Notes: generated from the sequence alone by a model not told the origin. A DNA stretch of 64,000 bases from Allocoprococcus sp004560705 (GCF_052065755.1 NZ_JBQHTK010000007.1:62001-126000), one strand, 5' to 3'. Positions 9,196 through 19,343 are shown, counted from the first letter of the stretch. Program-made: numbers and translations.

Positions 9196-12100
9196 ATGAT
9201 GACGAAAACGGCTTATTATATGCAGATGGCGCAGGAAGCTGCGGCACAGATCACTGGCAGCAAAGAACAGTGGACAGCGTTTCTGACCACATCCGCGCGG
9301 CTTTATAAGTATCCCTTTGCGGAGCAGCTGATGATCTATAAGCAGAGGCCAGAAGCGACGGCCTGTGCAGAGTACGATCTCTGGAATGATCGGATGAACC
9401 GCTATGTGAAGCGTGGCTCCAAGGGCATTGCTCTTTTGGATATGCGCGGGGAGCAACCGAAATTGCGGTATGTATTTGATGTGGCAGATACCGGCGAACG
9501 GAAGAATTCCCGCCCGGTACAGCTCTGGAAAATGAATGCGGAGCATGAGCAGCCAATCATTCGGGCACTGGATGCAGCGTTTGATGTTCCTGCAGGTGCC
9601 GGGTCTCTGGAAAATCATATCATGGAAGCGGCGGAACGCCTTGCAAGGGATTACTGGGAGGAAAACCGCAGGCAGATTAGTGACATCGTTGCTGATTCCT
9701 ATCTGGAAGGGTATGATGAACTCAACATCGGAGCTTCCTTTAAGAGAGCTGCCGCTGTCAGCATCGCATTTTCCGTCTTTACCCGGACGGTAGGCAATGC
9801 AGATGACTATTTTGAACACGAGGATTTTCTGGACATCTTTGATTTTAATACGCAGGCTGCCGCCAATGTGCTGGGAACTGCGGTCAGCGAAATGTCCAGC
9901 CAGATCTTCCGGGAAATTGAACGCACGATCCGAACCTATGAAAGAGATAAGCAGGCAGAAAGGAGCCAAAACTATGATGGAGCTGAATTACACGAAGAAC
10001 GGCGATTACCTGATTCCGGACATCCAGTTGTCGGTGCAGGAACAGAAGCCCCTGGGCAAGTACGGGAGGATGCGCAGAGCGTTCCTGCAGGAGAACAACA
10101 CGCTGCTGTACAATCACCTGATCCTGACCGAGAAGCTGTATCCGCACCTGTGGGAGATTCAGAAGACCGTGACCGCACGGATGGAGCAGATGATGGCGGA
10201 TCTTCTGAAAGCGAATCCGGCACCGGACAAGAAATTGAACCAGATGGCCTGGGTGCAGCACATGAACATGCTGAAAGCGCAGGCAGAGGAAGTCATTCTG
10301 ACGGAACTTATCAACAGTTAAACTTCATGAGTCTGTTTCAGTCCGAAGCAGAGCAGATTCAGAAAATTGATGCGGCGGCAGAAAATGCAGCCAAAGAAGC
10401 GGAGAGCGAAAAGCCCTCCGCTTTTGTCATTTCTGAGGATGAAATCGACCGGATGCTGCGGACAGGCTCCAATTTTGAAGGCGGAAAGATCCGTATTTAT
10501 TCGCTGTATCAGCAGCAAGGGGACGCAAAAGAACGAGCTGCATTCTTGAAAGCGGAATACGGTCTCGGTGGCCACAGCTATACCTTTATGGATGGCAGTC
10601 GCGGTTTTGCCGATTATAACGGAAGAGGTATTCTGCTTCGCAATTATGACCATGACCGGGAAGTGCGACTCACATGGTCGGCGGTGGATAAGCGGTTAGA
10701 CCGGCTTGTGGAAAATGATCAGTACCTGACCGCGCTGGAAATGGAAGAGTATCGGAAGCTGGAGCAGGAATACGGCGCGCCGCTTCCTATGCCGACTGCC
10801 GCCCATGTGTTTCCGCCAACGCCACCGGAACGCTACGATACCGGAAATGAGCATGTGGACAACATGCTGAATACGGCTGCGGATGTATATGCCCGGAGTG
10901 AACTGGCGGCACCACAGCGGTTTACCGTGATGGAGACAGACGATGGTTATGCGGTCTGGGATGATATTCAGGACGGCATTCATGTGGAGCCGGATGGTGT
11001 CAGCGAAGAGTTTACCAGCGAATGGGAGGCAGAGACCTACCGCCAGCAGTTGATTGAAAAAGTTCAGGAACGGGAAGCAAAAGACTGGCTCTATGTTGAA
11101 CAGAGCAAGCAGAATTTGCAGCAGGACATTCCATTCCCAGATGTGGAATCCGAAGAAGTACAGGAATCGGCTCACGCAGAGACAGATCCTCTGGTACTGG
11201 AAATGCAGGAACACGCCAGCGAACTTTCCAGAGAGTCTGGCTATGCACCGGATGAACGGTTTGTGGTCACAATGACCGGCGAGAACTTTCCGGATTCTAA
11301 AGATGCGTTTGCCATCTGGGATTATGTCAAAGAAGAGTATTACGGATATTCGGACGGAAAAGTGCAGACATTTGCCGATTATGTGAGTGCATCAGAGGCG
11401 TTGCAGGAGATTCGCGGCAGGAACATGGAGGCTGAAAAAGAGCCTGCAACTGTGCAGCCAGAACCCGCAGCTCCGGTGCAGCCGGATTATCGCGTTGGCG
11501 ATACGCTGTATCTGGACGGAAAGGCATTTACGATTGAAAAAGTCGGGCTTTTCGATGTGGAACTTCGGGACCCGGATTCCGTGTATCCGATCTTCCGCTC
11601 GGAAAGCAAGGAAAATCTGGCAAGAATTTTGGGGCATGAGGAAAATGTTCACCTGCACAATCTGGTGGTTGATCTGAATTCTGGAAAAGAAGAAGCGTTC
11701 CGGGCAGGGCATGAAGCAAAACATGCGGAGAACTACCGCATCAACAGCTTTCACCTCGGCGAAGGCAGTCCTAAGCAGAAATTCCGTGCCAACATGGATG
11801 CCATCTACACGCTGAAAGCCTTAGAAAATCAGCATAGGGATGCGACACCGGAGGAACAGGAAACGCTGGCCAATTATGTCGGCTGGGGTGGGCTGGCAGA
11901 TGCCTTTGACGCAGAGAAAACTGCCTGGACAGGCGAATATAAGGAGCTGAAAGCAGCTCTTACGGAAGAAGAATATGCCGCAGCCAGGGCTTCGACTCTG
12001 AATGCGCATTACACCAGCCCTACCGTGATCCGTGCAATCTATGAGGCATTGGACGGTATGGGATTTGAGAAAGGCAATATTCTGGAACCGTCGATGGGTG

Positions 12101-15100
12101 TCGGCAACTTCTTCGGTATGCTGCCGGATTCCATGCTGGGAAGCAGACTGTATGGTGTGGAACTGGATTCCATCACCGGGCGCATTGCGCAGAAATTGTA
12201 TCCGCAGGCAGAAATCAAGGTGGCAGGCTTTGAAACCACCGACCGGCGCGACTTCTATGATCTGGCCGTGGGCAATGTGCCCTTTGGCAACTACCGTGTC
12301 AGCGATAAACCCTATGATAAACTCGGATTTTCTATCCACAACTATTTCTTTGCCAAGGCATTGGATCAGGTTCGTCCTGGTGGCATCGTGGCCTTTGTTA
12401 CCAGCCGCTACACGATGGATTCCAAGAATCCGGACGCGCGAAAGTATCTGGCGCAACGGGCAGAACTGCTGGGAGCCATTCGACTTCCTAACAACGCATT
12501 CCGTGCCAATGCCGGTACAGATGTAGTGTCGGATATCATTTTTCTGCAAAAGAGAGACCATCCAATTGATATCGAACCGGATTGGGTGCATCTGGGGCTG
12601 ATATCGGAGGGTATTACCCTCAACAGCTATTTTGTTGACCACCCGGAAATGGTGCTGGGTGAGATTACAACGGAAAGTACCCAGTACGGCAAGGAAGAAT
12701 GTACGGTCATTCCGATTCCGGATGAGGATCTGGGAGACCAGCTGCATGAGGCTGTGCAGCATATCGGCGGTCACTATGAAGCGCAGGAGCTGGCACCGGA
12801 GGAAGAACTGTCCTTGCAGGGCGAAACCATTCCGGCAGACCCCAATGTAAAGAACTTCTCCTATGCGGTGGTGGATGGGGATGTCTACTTCCGTGAGAAC
12901 AGCATCATGCGAAAGGCTGACCTTTCTGCGACAGCCACCGGCAGGATCAAGGGCATGGTGGAGCTTCGTACCATTGTGCAGGAACTGATCGACTATCAGC
13001 TGAACGATTATCCGGAGGACGCGATTGCCCAGAAACAGCGGGAACTGAATGTAGCCTATGACCGATTCGCCGATCAGTATGGGCTTATCAACTCCCGTGC
13101 AAATGCGCAGGCTTTTTCAGAAGATTCGTCTTATTATCTGCTCTGCTCTCTGGAAAATGTAGATGAAAACGGCAGGCTGGAATCCAAGGCGGATATGTTC
13201 ACCAAACGGACGATTCGACCGGAACGGGCTGTTACCAGCGTAGATACTCCGGCAGAGGCTCTGGCAATCTCCATCGGAGAGCGCGGCAAAGTGGATTTGC
13301 CCTATATGTCGGAGCTTTTAGGTACACCGGGAGAATTTGAAAAAATCCAGCAGGAACTGCATGGTGTCATTTTCAAAGACCCGATGACGCAGGGCGGCGA
13401 GGAAACCGGCTGGGTGACGGCTGATGAATATCTGTCCGGCAATGTCCGGGAAAAACTCCGCGTGGCAGAACTGGCTGCGGCTTCTGACCCTGCCTTTGCG
13501 GTAAACACGGAATATTTGAAGAAAGCACAGCCGAAAGACCTGGATGCGTCGGAGATTGATGTGCGCCTTGGTGCCACATGGGTCAATCGGGATTATATCC
13601 AGCAGTTTATGGAAGAAACCTTTGAACCGCCGTGCTATTTGCGCAGAAATATTGAAGTGAAATTCTCTCCCATGACGGCAGAATGGCAAATTACCGGCAA
13701 GAGTACACCGAGCCGGAATGATGTTCATGCCTATATGACCTACGGCACCAGCCGTGCCAATGCCTACCGAATTCTGGAGGATACGCTGAATCTGCGGGAT
13801 ATTCGTATTTACGATACCGTGGAGGATGCAGACGGCAAGCAGAAGCGGGTTCTGAATAAAAAGGAGACCACCCTCGCCCAGCAGAAACAGCAGGCCATTA
13901 AGGATGCGTTCCAGAACTGGGTGTGGAAAGACCCTTATCGCCGCGCGGAACTTGTGGAAAAGTATAACGAGCTGTTCAACAGCACTCGTCCCCGTGAGTA
14001 TGATGGTTCTCATATCCGCTTTGGCGGCATGAATCCGGAAATCCGGCTGCGGGAACACCAGCAGAATGCCATTGCTCATGTGCTGTACGGCGGCAATACG
14101 CTGCTGGCCCACGAAGTGGGTGCCGGTAAGACTTTCGAGATGGCCGCTTCTGCTATGGAGGCAAAACGGCTGGGACTGTGCCAGAAATCCATGTTTGTCG
14201 TTCCGAATCATTTGACCCTTCAGTGGGCAAACGAGTTTCTGCGTCTGTATCCGAGTGCAAAATTGCTGGTGGCAAGCAAAAAGGACTTTGAAACTGCCCG
14301 CAGAAAGAAGTTCTGCGCACGAATTGCTACTGGTGATTACGATGCAGTCATCATCGGGCATTCCCAGTTTGAGAAAATTCCGGTGTCCGCAGAACGGCAG
14401 GAGCGGATTTTGACTGCCCAGATTGATGAAATCGAAAACGCCATTGCTGAGATGAAATCCCAGAATGGCGAACGTTTCTCCATCAAACAGATGGAAAAGA
14501 CCCGGAAAGGATTGGAGGCGAGATTGGAGAAACTTCGGGCAACCGACCGAAAAGACGATGTGATTACCTTTGAGCAGCTGGGCGTAGACCGACTGTTTGT
14601 AGACGAAGCACATGCCTTTAAGAATCTGTTCCTCTACACAAAAATGCGCAATGTTGCAGGCTTGTCCACATCGGAAGCGCAGAAATCTTCGGATATGTTT
14701 ATGAAGTGCCAATATATGGACGAGTTGACAGGCGGGCGCGGCATCATTTTTGCGACCGGCACCCCGGTTAGCAACAGCATGACGGAGCTTTACACCATGA
14801 TGCGGTATCTCCAGTACGGCACGTTGCAGCAGAAAGGGCTGACCCATTTCGACAGCTGGGCTTCTACCTTTGGTGAGACCACCACAGCCATTGAGCTGGC
14901 ACCGGAAGGAACCGGATACCGGGCAAGAACAAGATTTGCAAAATTCTTCAACCTGCCGGAGCTGATGAATATGTTCAAGGAAGTGGCAGATATCAAGACT
15001 TCCGATCAGCTGCATCTGCCGGTGCCGGAGGCAAAATTTGAAACCGTGGTGGTGCAGCCTTCGGAGCATCAGCAGGCGATGGTGGCGGAGCTTTCGGAAC

Positions 15101-16560
15101 GGGCGGCGGTTGTGCATTCCGGTGTGGTAGACCCGTCGGTCGATAACATGCTGAAAATCACATCGGATGGCAGAAAGCTGGGACTGGATCAGCGATTGAT
15201 GAATCCGCTCCTGCCGGATGACCCAAATAGCAAGCTCAACGCCTGTGTGCGGAATGTGCTTCGGATTTATGAGGAAGGACAGTCGGATAAGCTGACCCAG
15301 TTGCTGTTCTGCGACCTCAGCACGCCGAAGAACGATGGAACCTTCAATGTCTATGAGGATATCCGCGCCAAACTAATTCAGTCCGGTGTGCCGGAAGAAG
15401 AAATCGCATTTATTCATGATGCCGATACTGAGGCAAAAAAGAAAGATTTGTTTGCCAAAGTGCGTACCGGACAGGTACGGGTATTGTTAGGTTCGACACA
15501 GAAGATGGGTGCAGGCACGAACGTGCAGGACAGGCTGGTGGCCGTGCATCATCTGGATGTGGGCTGGCGGCCTGCGGATATGACCCAGCGAAATGGTCGT
15601 ATCATCCGTCAGGGAAACCGAAACAAAGAAGTGCAGGTTTATCAGTATGTGACGGAAGGAACTTTTGATGCCTACCTCTATCAGACACTGGAGAATAAGC
15701 AGAAATTTATCAGCCAGATCATGACCAGCAAATCTCCGGTACGTTCCTGTGATGATGTAGATGAGCAGGCTCTTTCCTATGCAGAGATCAAGGCACTTTG
15801 TGCCGGAGACCCGCAAATCAAGGAGAAAATGGACTTGGATGTAGATGTTGCAAGGCTGAAAGTATTGAAGGCGGATCATCAGAGCCAGCAGTACCGATTG
15901 GAAGATAAATTGATGAAATATTTCCCTGCGGAGATTGAGAAAACGCAAGGGTTCATCAAGGGCTTTCAGTCGGATATTCGGACGGTGGCGGCACATCCGC
16001 TGCCGGAAGAGGAGTTCTGCGGTATGGAGGTGAATGGCACACAATTTACTGAAAAAGCCGAGGCCGGTGAAGCAATTCTTGTGGTCTGTAAAGCCAATCA
16101 GAGTTTGGAGCCGGTGCCGCTTGGCAGCTATCGCGGTTTCAAGATGGAGTTGTCATATGACAGCTTCCAGAAAGAGTATCAGGTGCTGCTGAAAGGCGAG
16201 ATGACCCACCGGGTGCCCATCGGCACCAGTGCTGCGGGCAATATCCAGCGTTTGGATAATGCTCTTGCCGGGATTCCTGCAAGGCTGGAGAAGGCGGAAC
16301 AGCAACTGGACAATCTTAGGAGCCAGCAGGAAGCTGCGCAGGCCGAGCTTGGAAAGCCGTTCCCCCAGGAGGCAGAACTGGCGGAAAAGAGTGCAAGACT
16401 GGCAGAACTGGACGCACTGCTGAATATGGATGACCGTGAAAATGATGATCCAGACCGTGAGAGAACAACGGAAAAGCCGTCTGTCCTGGCAGAGCTGCGT
16501 GACCGTGCAGGGTGCATTCCGCCGATGACACATCGAAATGATGAGGAGGTGGCACTATGA
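9196..16560 (+). CDS. Giant ICE helicase with ArdC-like, methylase-like and SNF2-type domains
   Basis: This 2,454-residue DNA-processing protein is typical of Tn1549/CTn transfer modules. Residues 1-250 resemble the ArdC N-terminal single-strand DNA-binding domain (FAEQLMIYKQRPEAT). Residues about 255-375 are a disordered Glu/Asp/Gly/Ser linker. A degenerate N6-adenine methylase fold follows (EPSMGVGNFF near 963; GNVPFG near 1026 in place of NPPF). The helicase has Walker A AHEVGAGKT (Lys1645), VDEAHAF near 1803 and QRNGRIIRQGNR as motif VI. The C-terminus is coiled coil. GAGAGGAGG lies before the ATG. The altered methylase motif suggests DNA binding rather than catalysis. The linker also encodes tnpV in another frame. 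Confidence 0.9.
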   Translation: MMTKTAYYMQMAQEAAAQITGSKEQWTAFLTTSARLYKYPFAEQLMIYKQRPEATACAEYDLWNDRMNRYVKRGSKGIALLDMRGEQPKLRYVFDVADTGERKNSRPVQLWKMNAEHEQPIIRALDAAFDVPAGAGSLENHIMEAAERLARDYWEENRRQISDIVADSYLEGYDELNIGASFKRAAAVSIAFSVFTRTVGNADDYFEHEDFLDIFDFNTQAAANVLGTAVSEMSSQIFREIERTIRTYERDKQAERSQNYDGAELHEERRLPDSGHPVVGAGTEAPGQVREDAQSVPAGEQHAAVQSPDPDREAVSAPVGDSEDRDRTDGADDGGSSESESGTGQEIEPDGLGAAHEHAESAGRGSHSDGTYQQLNFMSLFQSEAEQIQKIDAAAENAAKEAESEKPSAFVISEDEIDRMLRTGSNFEGGKIRIYSLYQQQGDAKERAAFLKAEYGLGGHSYTFMDGSRGFADYNGRGILLRNYDHDREVRLTWSAVDKRLDRLVENDQYLTALEMEEYRKLEQEYGAPLPMPTAAHVFPPTPPERYDTGNEHVDNMLNTAADVYARSELAAPQRFTVMETDDGYAVWDDIQDGIHVEPDGVSEEFTSEWEAETYRQQLIEKVQEREAKDWLYVEQSKQNLQQDIPFPDVESEEVQESAHAETDPLVLEMQEHASELSRESGYAPDERFVVTMTGENFPDSKDAFAIWDYVKEEYYGYSDGKVQTFADYVSASEALQEIRGRNMEAEKEPATVQPEPAAPVQPDYRVGDTLYLDGKAFTIEKVGLFDVELRDPDSVYPIFRSESKENLARILGHEENVHLHNLVVDLNSGKEEAFRAGHEAKHAENYRINSFHLGEGSPKQKFRANMDAIYTLKALENQHRDATPEEQETLANYVGWGGLADAFDAEKTAWTGEYKELKAALTEEEYAAARASTLNAHYTSPTVIRAIYEALDGMGFEKGNILEPSMGVGNFFGMLPDSMLGSRLYGVELDSITGRIAQKLYPQAEIKVAGFETTDRRDFYDLAVGNVPFGNYRVSDKPYDKLGFSIHNYFFAKALDQVRPGGIVAFVTSRYTMDSKNPDARKYLAQRAELLGAIRLPNNAFRANAGTDVVSDIIFLQKRDHPIDIEPDWVHLGLISEGITLNSYFVDHPEMVLGEITTESTQYGKEECTVIPIPDEDLGDQLHEAVQHIGGHYEAQELAPEEELSLQGETIPADPNVKNFSYAVVDGDVYFRENSIMRKADLSATATGRIKGMVELRTIVQELIDYQLNDYPEDAIAQKQRELNVAYDRFADQYGLINSRANAQAFSEDSSYYLLCSLENVDENGRLESKADMFTKRTIRPERAVTSVDTPAEALAISIGERGKVDLPYMSELLGTPGEFEKIQQELHGVIFKDPMTQGGEETGWVTADEYLSGNVREKLRVAELAAASDPAFAVNTEYLKKAQPKDLDASEIDVRLGATWVNRDYIQQFMEETFEPPCYLRRNIEVKFSPMTAEWQITGKSTPSRNDVHAYMTYGTSRANAYRILEDTLNLRDIRIYDTVEDADGKQKRVLNKKETTLAQQKQQAIKDAFQNWVWKDPYRRAELVEKYNELFNSTRPREYDGSHIRFGGMNPEIRLREHQQNAIAHVLYGGNTLLAHEVGAGKTFEMAASAMEAKRLGLCQKSMFVVPNHLTLQWANEFLRLYPSAKLLVASKKDFETARRKKFCARIATGDYDAVIIGHSQFEKIPVSAERQERILTAQIDEIENAIAEMKSQNGERFSIKQMEKTRKGLEARLEKLRATDRKDDVITFEQLGVDRLFVDEAHAFKNLFLYTKMRNVAGLSTSEAQKSSDMFMKCQYMDELTGGRGIIFATGTPVSNSMTELYTMMRYLQYGTLQQKGLTHFDSWASTFGETTTAIELAPEGTGYRARTRFAKFFNLPELMNMFKEVADIKTSDQLHLPVPEAKFETVVVQPSEHQQAMVAELSERAAVVHSGVVDPSVDNMLKITSDGRKLGLDQRLMNPLLPDDPNSKLNACVRNVLRIYEEGQSDKLTQLLFCDLSTPKNDGTFNVYEDIRAKLIQSGVPEEEIAFIHDADTEAKKKDLFAKVRTGQVRVLLGSTQKMGAGTNVQDRLVAVHHLDVGWRPADMTQRNGRIIRQGNRNKEVQVYQYVTEGTFDAYLYQTLENKQKFISQIMTSKSPVRSCDDVDEQALSYAEIKALCAGDPQIKEKMDLDVDVARLKVLKADHQSQQYRLEDKLMKYFPAEIEKTQGFIKGFQSDIRTVAAHPLPEEEFCGMEVNGTQFTEKAEAGEAILVVCKANQSLEPVPLGSYRGFKMELSYDSFQKEYQVLLKGEMTHRVPIGTSAAGNIQRLDNALAGIPARLEKAEQQLDNLRSQQEAAQAELGKPFPQEAELAEKSARLAELDALLNMDDRENDDPDRERTTEKPSVLAELRDRAGCIPPMTHRNDEEVAL
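9974..10321 (+). CDS. tnpV: TnpV-type protein nested inside the helicase gene
   Basis: This 115-residue protein is read in a different frame from the helicase gene and lies wholly within it. It has the hallmarks of TnpV proteins: NGDYLIPDIQL at the start, then GKYGRMRRAFLQENN, LTEKLYPHLWEI and a closing helix EEVILTELINS. AAAGGAG stands 8-9 bases before its ATG, so it has its own ribosome site. In the host frame the same bases encode a low-complexity linker rich in Gly, Ser, Asp and Glu, which can tolerate the constraint. TnpV function is unknown; homologues are found in Tn4451-like elements. Confidence 0.75.
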   Translation: MMELNYTKNGDYLIPDIQLSVQEQKPLGKYGRMRRAFLQENNTLLYNHLILTEKLYPHLWEIQKTVTARMEQMMADLLKANPAPDKKLNQMAWVQHMNMLKAQAEEVILTELINS

Positions 16561-16889
16561 GTGTTCGGGAACACTGGATCAATGTCCGGGTAAACGCGGA
16601 AGAGCTGGCGAGGATTCGTGAAAAGCAGAAGGAATTGGGGATTCGGAATACCGGTGCCTATATGAGAAAAATGGCGATGGACGGGTACTGCGTAAATCTT
16701 GATTTGTCAGATGTGGCGCAGGTGTCTACCCTCCTTCGCCGATGCAGCAACAACCTGAACCAGTACGCAAAACGAGCCAATGAATCCGGAAGCATCTATG
16801 CGGAGGATATCCGGGATTTGCAGAAGCGACTGGATGAACTCTGGGAGATGCAGAAGCTGATCCTGAAGAGACTTTCTGGTATTCGCTGA
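16557..16889 (+). CDS. mobC: MobC-type relaxosome accessory protein
   Basis: This 110-residue protein is the relaxase helper that binds oriT and promotes strand opening. It begins with a ribbon-helix-helix-like part (WINVRVNAEELARIREKQKELG) and carries the MobC pattern LRRCSNNLNQYAKRANESG, followed by a helical tail. It overlaps the helicase gene by 4 bases (ATGA). The relaxase gene is 0.8 kb downstream, so oriT could lie in 16.9-17.7 kb; I could not pin it down. Confidence 0.88.
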   Translation: MSVREHWINVRVNAEELARIREKQKELGIRNTGAYMRKMAMDGYCVNLDLSDVAQVSTLLRRCSNNLNQYAKRANESGSIYAEDIRDLQKRLDELWEMQKLILKRLSGIR

Positions 16890-16921
16890 CGGCGCAAATG
16901 TGCGGGATTTCTACAGCACAT

Positions 16922-16960
16922 GGCACAGATGAAACTGTCTGTGCCGTTACATATTTTTTT
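16922..16960 (+). terminator. Terminator after mobC
   Basis: GGCACAGA and TCTGTGCC pair perfectly around an 8-base loop, with a seven-T run 8 bases further on. The gap to the T run makes it less than ideal. It closes the long transfer operon. Confidence 0.6.
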
Positions 16961-17041
16961 GGTCTACCTGTTGACATCGTGGTGTTTGGCAAGCGGGTAC
17001 GGTAAAATGAAGATGAAAAGAAAAACGAAGGGGTGAAATCC

Positions 17042-17347
17042 ATGAAGATCGTATGTTTATTGTTGAAGCTGGTGCTGAAAATCCTCTTGCTGCCGGTTGC
17101 GTTTCTGTTGCGATTTCTATGCTTTATCGGGAATCTGCTGATGCAGCTATCCCTGTGGGTTCTTTCGCCAATCATGTTGTTTGTTCTTGGCTGCGGCATC
17201 TATTCGGTGGTACGGGCGAGCTGGACGGATGTGTTCCTGCTGACCCTGATTGAGATGGGACTTTTTGCGGCTGCGGTTGGTGCGGGCGGCATCATGGAAC
17301 TGATGGAACGGCTGTGCGAGTGTGTAGAGGATGTTTTGACAATTTGA
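17042..17347 (+). CDS. CD1845-type small membrane protein
   Basis: This is a 101-residue integral membrane protein with three or more hydrophobic stretches (MKIVCLLLKLVLKILLLP, then a segment at 30-55, then one near 65-85). Its place between mobC and the relaxase gene, and its make-up, match the CD1845 family of C. difficile-type elements. I chose ATG 17042, which has GAAGGGG 8 bases upstream, over a GTG three codons earlier. The function is unknown; an accessory part of the transfer channel is possible. Confidence 0.7.
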   Translation: MKIVCLLLKLVLKILLLPVAFLLRFLCFIGNLLMQLSLWVLSPIMLFVLGCGIYSVVRASWTDVFLLTLIEMGLFAAAVGAGGIMELMERLCECVEDVLTI

Positions 17348-17363
17348 GTTCAGGAGGGATTAG

Positions 17364-17633
17364 ATGGATATTCAGTTTATGAAAGATTATTATGATTTGC
17401 GGTATGAGGAAACAGATGGAGAGAATCATTTTGTGGATGAGGCAGCTTATCAGGAAAAACAGTCTGAGCAATCGAAGATGGAAGACCAGCTGATGGAGAT
17501 GGTGGGAGGCAGCGAATCTAATGTGTGGAAGCTGTACGAAAGCATCATGTGTGTCTATTTCGATATGGAAGAGATCATCAAGCAGGCCATTTATTTGCAG
17601 GGAGCTTATGACCGGGAACAGATGTTAAAATGA
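17364..17633 (+). CDS. Small acidic helical protein, function unknown
   Basis: This 89-residue acidic protein (MDIQFMKDYYDLRYEETDG at the start) lies between the CD1845-type gene and the relaxase gene. A GGAGGG site precedes the ATG. The sequence is mostly helical with no cysteine pairs or membrane segments. I do not recognise the family. Its position suggests a relaxosome or regulatory role, but that is only context. Confidence 0.6.
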   Translation: MDIQFMKDYYDLRYEETDGENHFVDEAAYQEKQSEQSKMEDQLMEMVGGSESNVWKLYESIMCVYFDMEEIIKQAIYLQGAYDREQMLK

Positions 17634-17649
17634 GAATAGTGAATTGGTA

Positions 17650-17675
17650 AGAGCTGCCTTCGGGTAGCTCTTTTT
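17650..17675 (+). terminator. UUCG-capped terminator before relaxase gene
   Basis: GAGCTGCC and GGTAGCTC form an 8-bp stem with one G-U pair, capped by a TTCG tetraloop and followed by TTTTT. It ends 18 bases before the relaxase start, so the relaxase either depends on read-through or has its own promoter upstream of the hairpin. Confidence 0.8.
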
Positions 17676-17692
17676 AGATGGAGGAATAAGGA

Positions 17693-19147
17693 ATGGCGGC
17701 TACAAGACTAATTGCGCTGCATATCAATAAAGGAAAGACGGTAGCGCAGTGTCTGGCTGACCGTACTGATTATTCTGAGAATGCAGCAAAGACGGAAGAT
17801 GGAAAATACATTAGTGCGTATGCCTGTGATGCAAAGACCTGTGATGAAGAATTTCTGCTTTCCAAACGGCAGTATGAGCATATCACGGGAAGAACCCAGG
17901 CGCATGATGTGATTGCATATCAGATTCGGCAATCTTTTAAGCCCGGAGAAATTACGCCGGAGGAGGCGAACAAAGTTGGGTATGAGACAGCCATGCGATT
18001 CACCAAGGGAAAACACGCCTTTATCGTGGCTACCCATGTTGATCGTGCGCACATTCATAACCACATTATTTTTAATTCGACTACATTAGACTGCACCAGG
18101 AAATTCCGCGATTTTCGCCTGTCCGGTCTTGCGTTGGCAAGGCTCAGTGATATCGTCTGTCTGGAGCACCGGCTGTCGGTCATTATCCGGAAGCCCTATG
18201 GGGAGCGGCAGAAAAGAACGGAATACCCGGAGAAAAAATCGCAGCGGGATGAAATCTGCGAGGCTATTGATGCGGCATTAGAAAGAAAACCAAAAGACTT
18301 TCGGGAACTGATTGGCATTTTGCAGGAAGCAGGGTACGAGTATAAAGATGGAAAACAGCCTGCACTGCGGGGAAAAGGCCATGTCAGATTTGCTCGTTTC
18401 CGCTCTCTTGGTAAAGGATATTCGGTTGAAGAACTCTGCGAAGTGATTGCCGGAAATGCGGTTCACAAAAGCAAATTTGCAGAGAAAAATCGTACAAACG
18501 CACGGTCAGCACAGGTGCATCAAAAGGCAGAGCTGTCGTTTCTTATTGATGTCCGTGCCAAAATGCAGGCAGGCAAAGGCGCAGGATATGCGCGTTGGGC
18601 GAAAGTCTTTAATCTGAAGCAGATGGCAAAAGCCATGATGTTCATGGAGGAGCATGGAATCAAGAGCTATGCAGAGCTGAAAGAACAGGCAGATGGAATT
18701 TCTGAAAAATGCGATGCGCTGCTGGAATCTGTAAAGGCGGATGAGGCACGGATGTCAGAAGCGTCGGTGCTGCGGAAGCATCTAATCAATTATGCCAAGA
18801 CAAAAGATGTCTTTGCTGCATATAAGGCATCCGGCTACAATCGGGAGTTCTATGAAACTCATCGGGATTCGCTGGCCTTACGCAGCGCAGCGAAAAAGGC
18901 GTTTGATGCCTATAAGAAAGAGAACGGTTCTGACAAAAAGCTCCCGCGCATCAGCGAGCTGAACGCAGAGTATGCGATGCTTCTGGAACGAAAGAAAAGC
19001 TCCTATGCAGAGTACCGCAAGACAAAATCGGAAATGCAAGATTGGCTTGTGGCACAGAAGATTGTGCAGGAAATCCTAAAAGAGGACGAGCAGAAAAAAG
19101 AGCAGATGCATGAGCAGGGAGAAGAAAATAGAGAGAATAGTAGATGA
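17693..19147 (+). CDS. MOBP-type relaxase/mobilization nuclease
   Basis: This is the nicking enzyme that cuts oriT and pilots the transferred strand. The N-terminal 200 residues form the relaxase domain. The metal-binding triad is visible in THVDRAHIHNHIIFNS (His115, His122, His124), and the probable nucleophile is a tyrosine in the first 30 residues (TDYSEN, residues 25-30). The C-terminal half is helical and charged and probably contacts MobC and DNA. At 484 residues it is standard for the Tn1549-type relaxases. A GGAGG site precedes the ATG. A strong terminator follows. Confidence 0.92.
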   Translation: MAATRLIALHINKGKTVAQCLADRTDYSENAAKTEDGKYISAYACDAKTCDEEFLLSKRQYEHITGRTQAHDVIAYQIRQSFKPGEITPEEANKVGYETAMRFTKGKHAFIVATHVDRAHIHNHIIFNSTTLDCTRKFRDFRLSGLALARLSDIVCLEHRLSVIIRKPYGERQKRTEYPEKKSQRDEICEAIDAALERKPKDFRELIGILQEAGYEYKDGKQPALRGKGHVRFARFRSLGKGYSVEELCEVIAGNAVHKSKFAEKNRTNARSAQVHQKAELSFLIDVRAKMQAGKGAGYARWAKVFNLKQMAKAMMFMEEHGIKSYAELKEQADGISEKCDALLESVKADEARMSEASVLRKHLINYAKTKDVFAAYKASGYNREFYETHRDSLALRSAAKKAFDAYKKENGSDKKLPRISELNAEYAMLLERKKSSYAEYRKTKSEMQDWLVAQKIVQEILKEDEQKKEQMHEQGEENRENSR

Positions 19148-19153
19148 TGGAAT

Positions 19154-19197
19154 GCAGTGCAGGACAGAAGAATCTTCCTGCACTGCTTCTTTTTTTT
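19154..19197 (+). terminator. Strong terminator after relaxase gene
   Basis: An 11-bp perfect stem (GCAGTGCAGGA with TCCTGCACTGC) around an 11-base loop is followed by TTCTTTTTTTT. It marks the end of the mobility module. The 145 bases after it hold only AT-rich promoter-like sequence (TATAAT at 19271) before the cargo genes. Confidence 0.85.
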
Positions 19198-19343
19198 GCA
19201 CATATCAAACCACAAGCGCCTGTGTGCAAAATAATGTACATTGCATCTGTCATTCTATGGGTGGACGATATATAATAATATCAAAGCGAATGATGGGAAA
19301 TGTCTAAATACAGTCTAAATACAAAAAGAAAGAGGAAGATAAA

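Noticed and set aside
13318..15117. 599-residue open frame on the minus strand
   Set aside because: It lies opposite the helicase domain of the large ICE protein, shows no family motif and is a shadow of that gene's codon use.
16890..17692. A defined oriT near mobC and the relaxase
   Set aside because: Only terminator-like hairpins were found; no nick-site consensus could be identified by eye, so none is annotated.
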